A program made the translations under genes and the position numbers. Positions 5,585-7,752 of a DNA stretch of 7,752 bases are shown piece after piece. The notes below the pieces were generated by a model that ran no database searches, was not told the origin of the DNA, and worked only from the letters and a program-made list of their open reading frames with translations. Origin of the DNA: Thermoplasmata archaeon (GTDB lineage Archaea; Thermoplasmatota; Thermoplasmata; Thermoplasmatales; GCA-001856825); NCBI GenBank assembly GCA_021792355.1, contig JAJYUV010000044.1, forward strand, positions 1 through 7,752, given 5' to 3'. Within the stretch, counting starts at the first letter, position 1, and the number at the start of each line of letters is the position of its first letter.

Positions 5585-5821
5585 AATCCACTCCAAAACC
5601 CCCTATTTTTCTTGTTTATTTTATATTCAATCCATTGTGGATTTTCTAGTCAGTCCCCTAAAATTCCTTGGCTAGCCCTTATTCTAGAACCACAAAATCC
5701 ACAGAATCCACGTTATAACTCGTTATAGCACTCTGTTAGACTAACATGTATGCGCATACGCATGTGAAAGGAGACACTCGGGTTTCCTTTTCTCCCCTCT
5801 CGTAATTCGCCTATCGCCTAA
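5585..5821. other. Repeat-rich noncoding region, candidate origin
   Basis: The 310 bp between the convergent gene ends (5580-5891) holds no credible gene. It contains AATCCAC at 5585-5591, 5696-5702 and 5705-5711, and an inverted repeat AATCCA-TTG-TGGATT at 5629-5643. CCACARAAT units stand at 5690 and 5699, with a partial one at 5708 (9-nt period). CGTTATA occurs at 5711-5717 and 5721-5727 (10-nt period). GTATGCGCATAC (5748-5759) is a perfect 12-bp palindrome, and CGCCTA is repeated at 5808 and 5815. No promoter should be needed between convergent ends, so an origin, partition site or small RNA are the alternatives. Confidence 0.5.
5601..5623 (+). terminator. T-rich terminator of the rightward cluster
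   Basis: A pyrimidine- and T-rich run (CCCTATTTTT, then further T clusters) begins 22 bp after the stop of the coiled-coil gene. Archaeal RNA polymerase terminates at such T tracts without needing a hairpin. Confidence 0.45.
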
Positions 5822-5830
5822 ACTCATGTC

Positions 5831-5875
5831 AAATTTAAAAATAGAAAAGGAAATCAAAATTAAAAGGATAAAATT
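5831..5875 (-). terminator. T-rich terminator of the integrase unit
   Basis: Read leftward from the stop of the 72-aa gene, this stretch holds several T clusters of 3-5 (A-rich on the given strand). It fits archaeal T-tract termination of the leftward integrase transcript. Confidence 0.4.
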
Positions 5876-5891
5876 CTAGCCTACTGATCTC

Positions 5892-6110
5892 CTAATCTGG
5901 CATAAGTTGCTCAAGAATATTCTGGATGGAACTTTCAAGCACTATCTCTGTTTTCTGCTTGGCTTCTTGTATCTCGCTTACGACTTCTAGCAGAACTTCC
6001 TTCTCTTTCTCCGTGATTCCTTGTTTCGCCATTATGCTGCTAATTGTCCCTTGTGCAGCCGCCAGTCCAGCGTGATATCCATTCCAGAACTCCTCGCTCT
6101 TTTCACCCAT
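5892..6110 (-). CDS. Small helical protein downstream of integrase
   Basis: A 72-aa acidic protein, nearly all helix: MGEKSEEFWNGYHAGLAAA, then GITEKEKEVLLEVVSEIQEAKQKT (about 43-66 in the longer frame's C-terminal half) and SIQNILEQLMPD. I chose the ATG at 6108-6110 because a perfect ribosome site GGAGGTGA lies 5-6 nt upstream of it. The frame stays open upstream to a GTG at 6206, which would add 32 residues, but that start has no ribosome site. It follows the integrase by 100 bp on the same strand and is probably co-transcribed. A role as a small accessory or directionality factor is suggested by position alone; no winged-helix or HTH is visible. Family not recognised. Confidence 0.65.
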   Translation of the reverse strand: MGEKSEEFWNGYHAGLAAAQGTISSIMAKQGITEKEKEVLLEVVSEIQEAKQKTEIVLESSIQNILEQLMPD

Positions 6111-6210
6111 CTTGTCACCTCCTTCACTTTGGTCGTCTTTCAAAATTGATCCATCTCCAGGTTGAGCTTTAAGATAGCATCTAATCTCATTTGCGTGTCT
6201 TTTCACTCTC

Positions 6211-7512
6211 TCACGCCCTTTCGGGAAGTCTGACTATTGCCTCTTTGCCGTTTAGAGTAGTCACGAATTCCCATCCCTCGGTTATGTATTTTTTGACCTC
6301 ATTGGCAAGAATGACTTTCTGAGAGTGGCCGTTGTTTAGAGTTTTCCCCATTTTGTCTCTTACCTTCTTTTGTAGTTCCTCTGGCGGAAGATCCAACAGC
6401 TTGCCCTCTGATATCTCTTTATCATCAAATCCAATCATAGTCAGAAACCACTTCGTGGATGCATTGTTCAATTCTTCTTTCTCTTGTTCTGATAATGGTC
6501 TTCTCCCCGTCTCTAAATATGGCACGCACTTGAGGTAGGTCGATCTCATTTGCTCTACGATATCTGAGGCTAACCCCTTGTTTGTCGAGTATCTAGCCGA
6601 TATGTCTCCCTTGTGTCCAGTCCAATACTCCCTCCAATTATGAGAGACAAGACCTTTGTTCTCACACACGTCAAGAGCAGTCGAAAAGTAGGCTCTCAGG
6701 ACGTATGGTCTCCATTTGAAATCAAGTTCTCTAATTGCCTTTCTTATTTCCCTTGATATCAATTGCGTCCTTGGCCTTTTGTGCGTTGAGCGTGGAGTTC
6801 CTTCTATTGCGACTAGTGGAGAACTACCTGATAACCTCTCTCCATTCTTTAGTCTCTCTTCTAGATACTTCTTGACATAGGTGGCCCCTTCTTCCGGCAA
6901 GAACGTGATGTATTTATGTCTCGCCTTGCTAAGTGTGGACCTTACCTTGACTATTGTAGGCAATCGCTCAAACTCTATCTTATCATTGCTGAACTTCAAT
7001 TCTGGAAGATCTGAGAGTGTCAGGCCGTCGTTTCCTTTGAAGTCTCCGATGCTTTCAATTCTGAGGCCAGAGAATGCCATAAGGGATATCGAAACTTTAG
7101 CCCTTGGAGTAGCCCTGGTGATGATCTTGGACAATTCCTCTTGATTAGGAACTCTCTCATCCTCTACTGTTGGATTCCTAAAGGCTTCTCGGATCTTGAC
7201 TGATCTAAAGTCTATTTGAACGTCGTTATATCGTGTCCACGAAGACAGCACCTTCTTGAATCTCACTATGTAGGACCCCGCTTTTCCTTCTTCTTCTAGT
7301 CTGCGCACGAAGTCGTTGAACTCTTTTTTTAGCTTTCCGGTCTTTCCCTGTTCTATCACGCGTTTTGGTGTTGTCCCTTGTAACTCGCAGTATAGACCAA
7401 GAGTCCTAAGATAGACCTCTCCGGTTATTGTGGATCCGGCTGCTACGTTTTCGTTCCATCTTCTTACGTCGCGATCTTTGAGAAGTTTCAGGTGTTTCGC
7501 CTTGAATCCCAT
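6211..7512 (-). CDS. int: Archaeal tyrosine recombinase (integrase)
   Basis: A 433-aa site-specific recombinase that should integrate and excise this element at tRNA-Arg. The N-terminal core-binding region (about 15-115) contains the SAM-like helices. The catalytic domain shows box I FSGLRIESIGDFKG with Arg151, a beta-hairpin Lys in KARHKYITFLPEE (196-200), box II RPYVLRAYFSTAL with Arg273, GHKGDISARYSTNKG with His300, and nucleophile Tyr308. The usual first His of the HxxR box is Tyr270. A C-terminal extension (about 335-433), ending VKKYITEGWEFVTTLNGKEAIVRLP-like, resembles that of other archaeal plasmid integrases. All key residues except Tyr270 are standard, so it looks active. The start at 7512 has a TATA-like box about 23-25 nt upstream and no ribosome site, so it is likely leaderless. 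The gene is complete and not split by attachment. Confidence 0.93.
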   Translation of the reverse strand: MGFKAKHLKLLKDRDVRRWNENVAAGSTITGEVYLRTLGLYCELQGTTPKRVIEQGKTGKLKKEFNDFVRRLEEEGKAGSYIVRFKKVLSSWTRYNDVQIDFRSVKIREAFRNPTVEDERVPNQEELSKIITRATPRAKVSISLMAFSGLRIESIGDFKGNDGLTLSDLPELKFSNDKIEFERLPTIVKVRSTLSKARHKYITFLPEEGATYVKKYLEERLKNGERLSGSSPLVAIEGTPRSTHKRPRTQLISREIRKAIRELDFKWRPYVLRAYFSTALDVCENKGLVSHNWREYWTGHKGDISARYSTNKGLASDIVEQMRSTYLKCVPYLETGRRPLSEQEKEELNNASTKWFLTMIGFDDKEISEGKLLDLPPEELQKKVRDKMGKTLNNGHSQKVILANEVKKYITEGWEFVTTLNGKEAIVRLPERA

Positions 7513-7530
7513 GACACCCTATAACTAGGT

Positions 7531-7540
7531 GAAATATAAG
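7531..7540 (-). promoter_or_regulatory. TATA-type promoter of the integrase, leaderless
   Basis: Read leftward, CTTATATTTC lies about 23-25 nt before the ATG at 7512, the distance expected for a transcript that starts at the start codon. The CACC and GGTG ends of 7515-7531 are complementary and might form a small operator. The promoter lies inside the element, between attR and int, so it is kept in both integrated and excised forms. Confidence 0.5.
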
Positions 7541-7549
7541 GTATTCGCT

Positions 7550-7563
7550 TATAATCTATAATC
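7550..7563. repeat. Tandem 7-bp repeat next to attR
   Basis: TATAATC occurs twice in tandem (7550-7556 and 7557-7563), 5 bp from the right attachment repeat, upstream of the integrase promoter. ATAATCTA, overlapping this motif, also occurs at 226-233 near the other end. It is a candidate integrase arm site or autoregulatory site. Confidence 0.4.
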
Positions 7564-7568
7564 TAATA

Positions 7569-7581
7569 CCCGCGGGCCCGT
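7569..7581 (+). repeat. Right attachment site (attR)
   Basis: CCCGCGGGCCCGT is an exact copy of tRNA-Arg positions 115-127 but without the rest of a tRNA gene. It marks the junction between the element and the original chromosome, which resumes at 7582. Confidence 0.85.
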
Positions 7582-7632
7582 ACATCCAAGTGTTCTATCC
7601 ATCATTTTTCCTTATTTAGACTGCAATAAACA

Positions 7633-7752
7633 TCACGTCTTTTGTACAAAGGTTGAACCTCCTACTTTCGTGAAGATCCAAGATAATTGAGGAATGCTTG
7701 TTCTCTCACAGATAGAAAATAGACTCTTTAAGAGCTCTTGAACATGTGGTAC
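7633..7752 (-). CDS. Possible end of a leftward chromosomal gene (partial)
   Basis: One leftward frame is open from the window edge for 39 codons to a TGA at 7633-7635, while all other frames nearby are stopped often. The peptide (ending FTKVGGSTFVQKT) is not recognised. A run of this length can occur by chance, so this is only a possible C-terminus of a host gene. Confidence 0.22.
   Translation of the reverse strand, partial: VPHVQELLKSLFSICERTSIPQLSWIFTKVGGSTFVQKT

Larger units (their letters stand above)
115..7581. mobile_element. Integrated archaeal plasmid-like element at tRNA-Arg
   Basis: The element is bounded by identical 13-bp repeats CCCGCGGGCCCGT at 115-127, inside the 3' end of tRNA-Arg, and at 7569-7581. 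A tyrosine integrase gene reads leftward with its start only 56 bp from the right repeat. Between them are a regulator, an AbrB-like protein, a large replication ATPase and several unknowns, typical of small archaeal integrative plasmids. No virion gene is recognisable. The excised circle would be about 7,454 bp. The integrase gene is not split by the attachment site, unlike SSV-type elements, so the integrated copy should keep its ability to excise. Confidence 0.88.

Noticed and set aside
5746..5805. 19-codon rightward ORF starting in the 12-bp palindrome
   Set aside because: No ribosome site, no family resemblance, and it consists largely of repeat sequence.
6111..6206. 32-residue N-terminal extension of the small protein downstream of int
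   Set aside because: Starts with GTG and lacks a ribosome site, whereas the internal ATG at 6110 has a perfect GGAGGTGA.

Overview
The window is a small integrated genetic element in an archaeal chromosome. It sits between a complete tRNA-Arg(TCT) gene at the left (52-126) and a 13-bp copy of that gene's 3' end at the right (7569-7581). The archaeal assignment rests on an archaeal-type tyrosine integrase, an archaeal AbrB-like protein, TATA boxes about 25 nt upstream of start codons with no leader, and heavy AGA/AGG arginine codon use. Nitrososphaerota (Thaumarchaeota) is my best guess from the look of the integrase, but this is inference. Excision between the two 13-bp repeats would give a circle of about 7.45 kb. 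No capsid, portal, terminase or packaging ATPase is recognisable, so a cryptic integrative plasmid is more likely than a provirus.

Layout, left to right. First come the tRNA and attL, then a short AT-rich arm with a 12-bp direct repeat. A leftward winged-helix-type regulator (231-833) is followed by a divergent promoter region (834-949). A long rightward gene cluster (950-5579) then carries an AbrB/SpoVT-like protein (53 aa), a 55-aa unknown, an 11-codon mini-ORF, a GT-B-fold glycosyltransferase-like protein, a large AAA+/helicase-like replication ATPase (751 aa), a doubtful 101-aa ORF and a coiled-coil protein (277 aa). A 310-bp noncoding region full of short repeats (5580-5890) lies between the convergent gene ends. 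The leftward integrase unit follows: integrase (7512 to 6211), then a 72-aa helical protein (6110 to 5892). After attR is about 170 bp of flanking chromosome, possibly with the end of a leftward gene.

How the parts may work together. The integrase moves the element in and out of the tRNA gene without disrupting itself. The large ATPase is the obvious replication initiator/helicase. Inside its coding region is an array of ten 9-nt units, six in one orientation and four in the other, which looks like an intragenic iteron cluster. A second set of 9-nt direct repeats lies in the noncoding region after the coiled-coil gene. Either could be the replication origin. The regulator and the AbrB-like protein are divergently transcribed around a 116-bp region with a repeated 13-bp motif, the usual arrangement of a copy-control or maintenance switch. 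The glycosyltransferase-like gene is the one apparent cargo gene, embedded between the control genes and rep.
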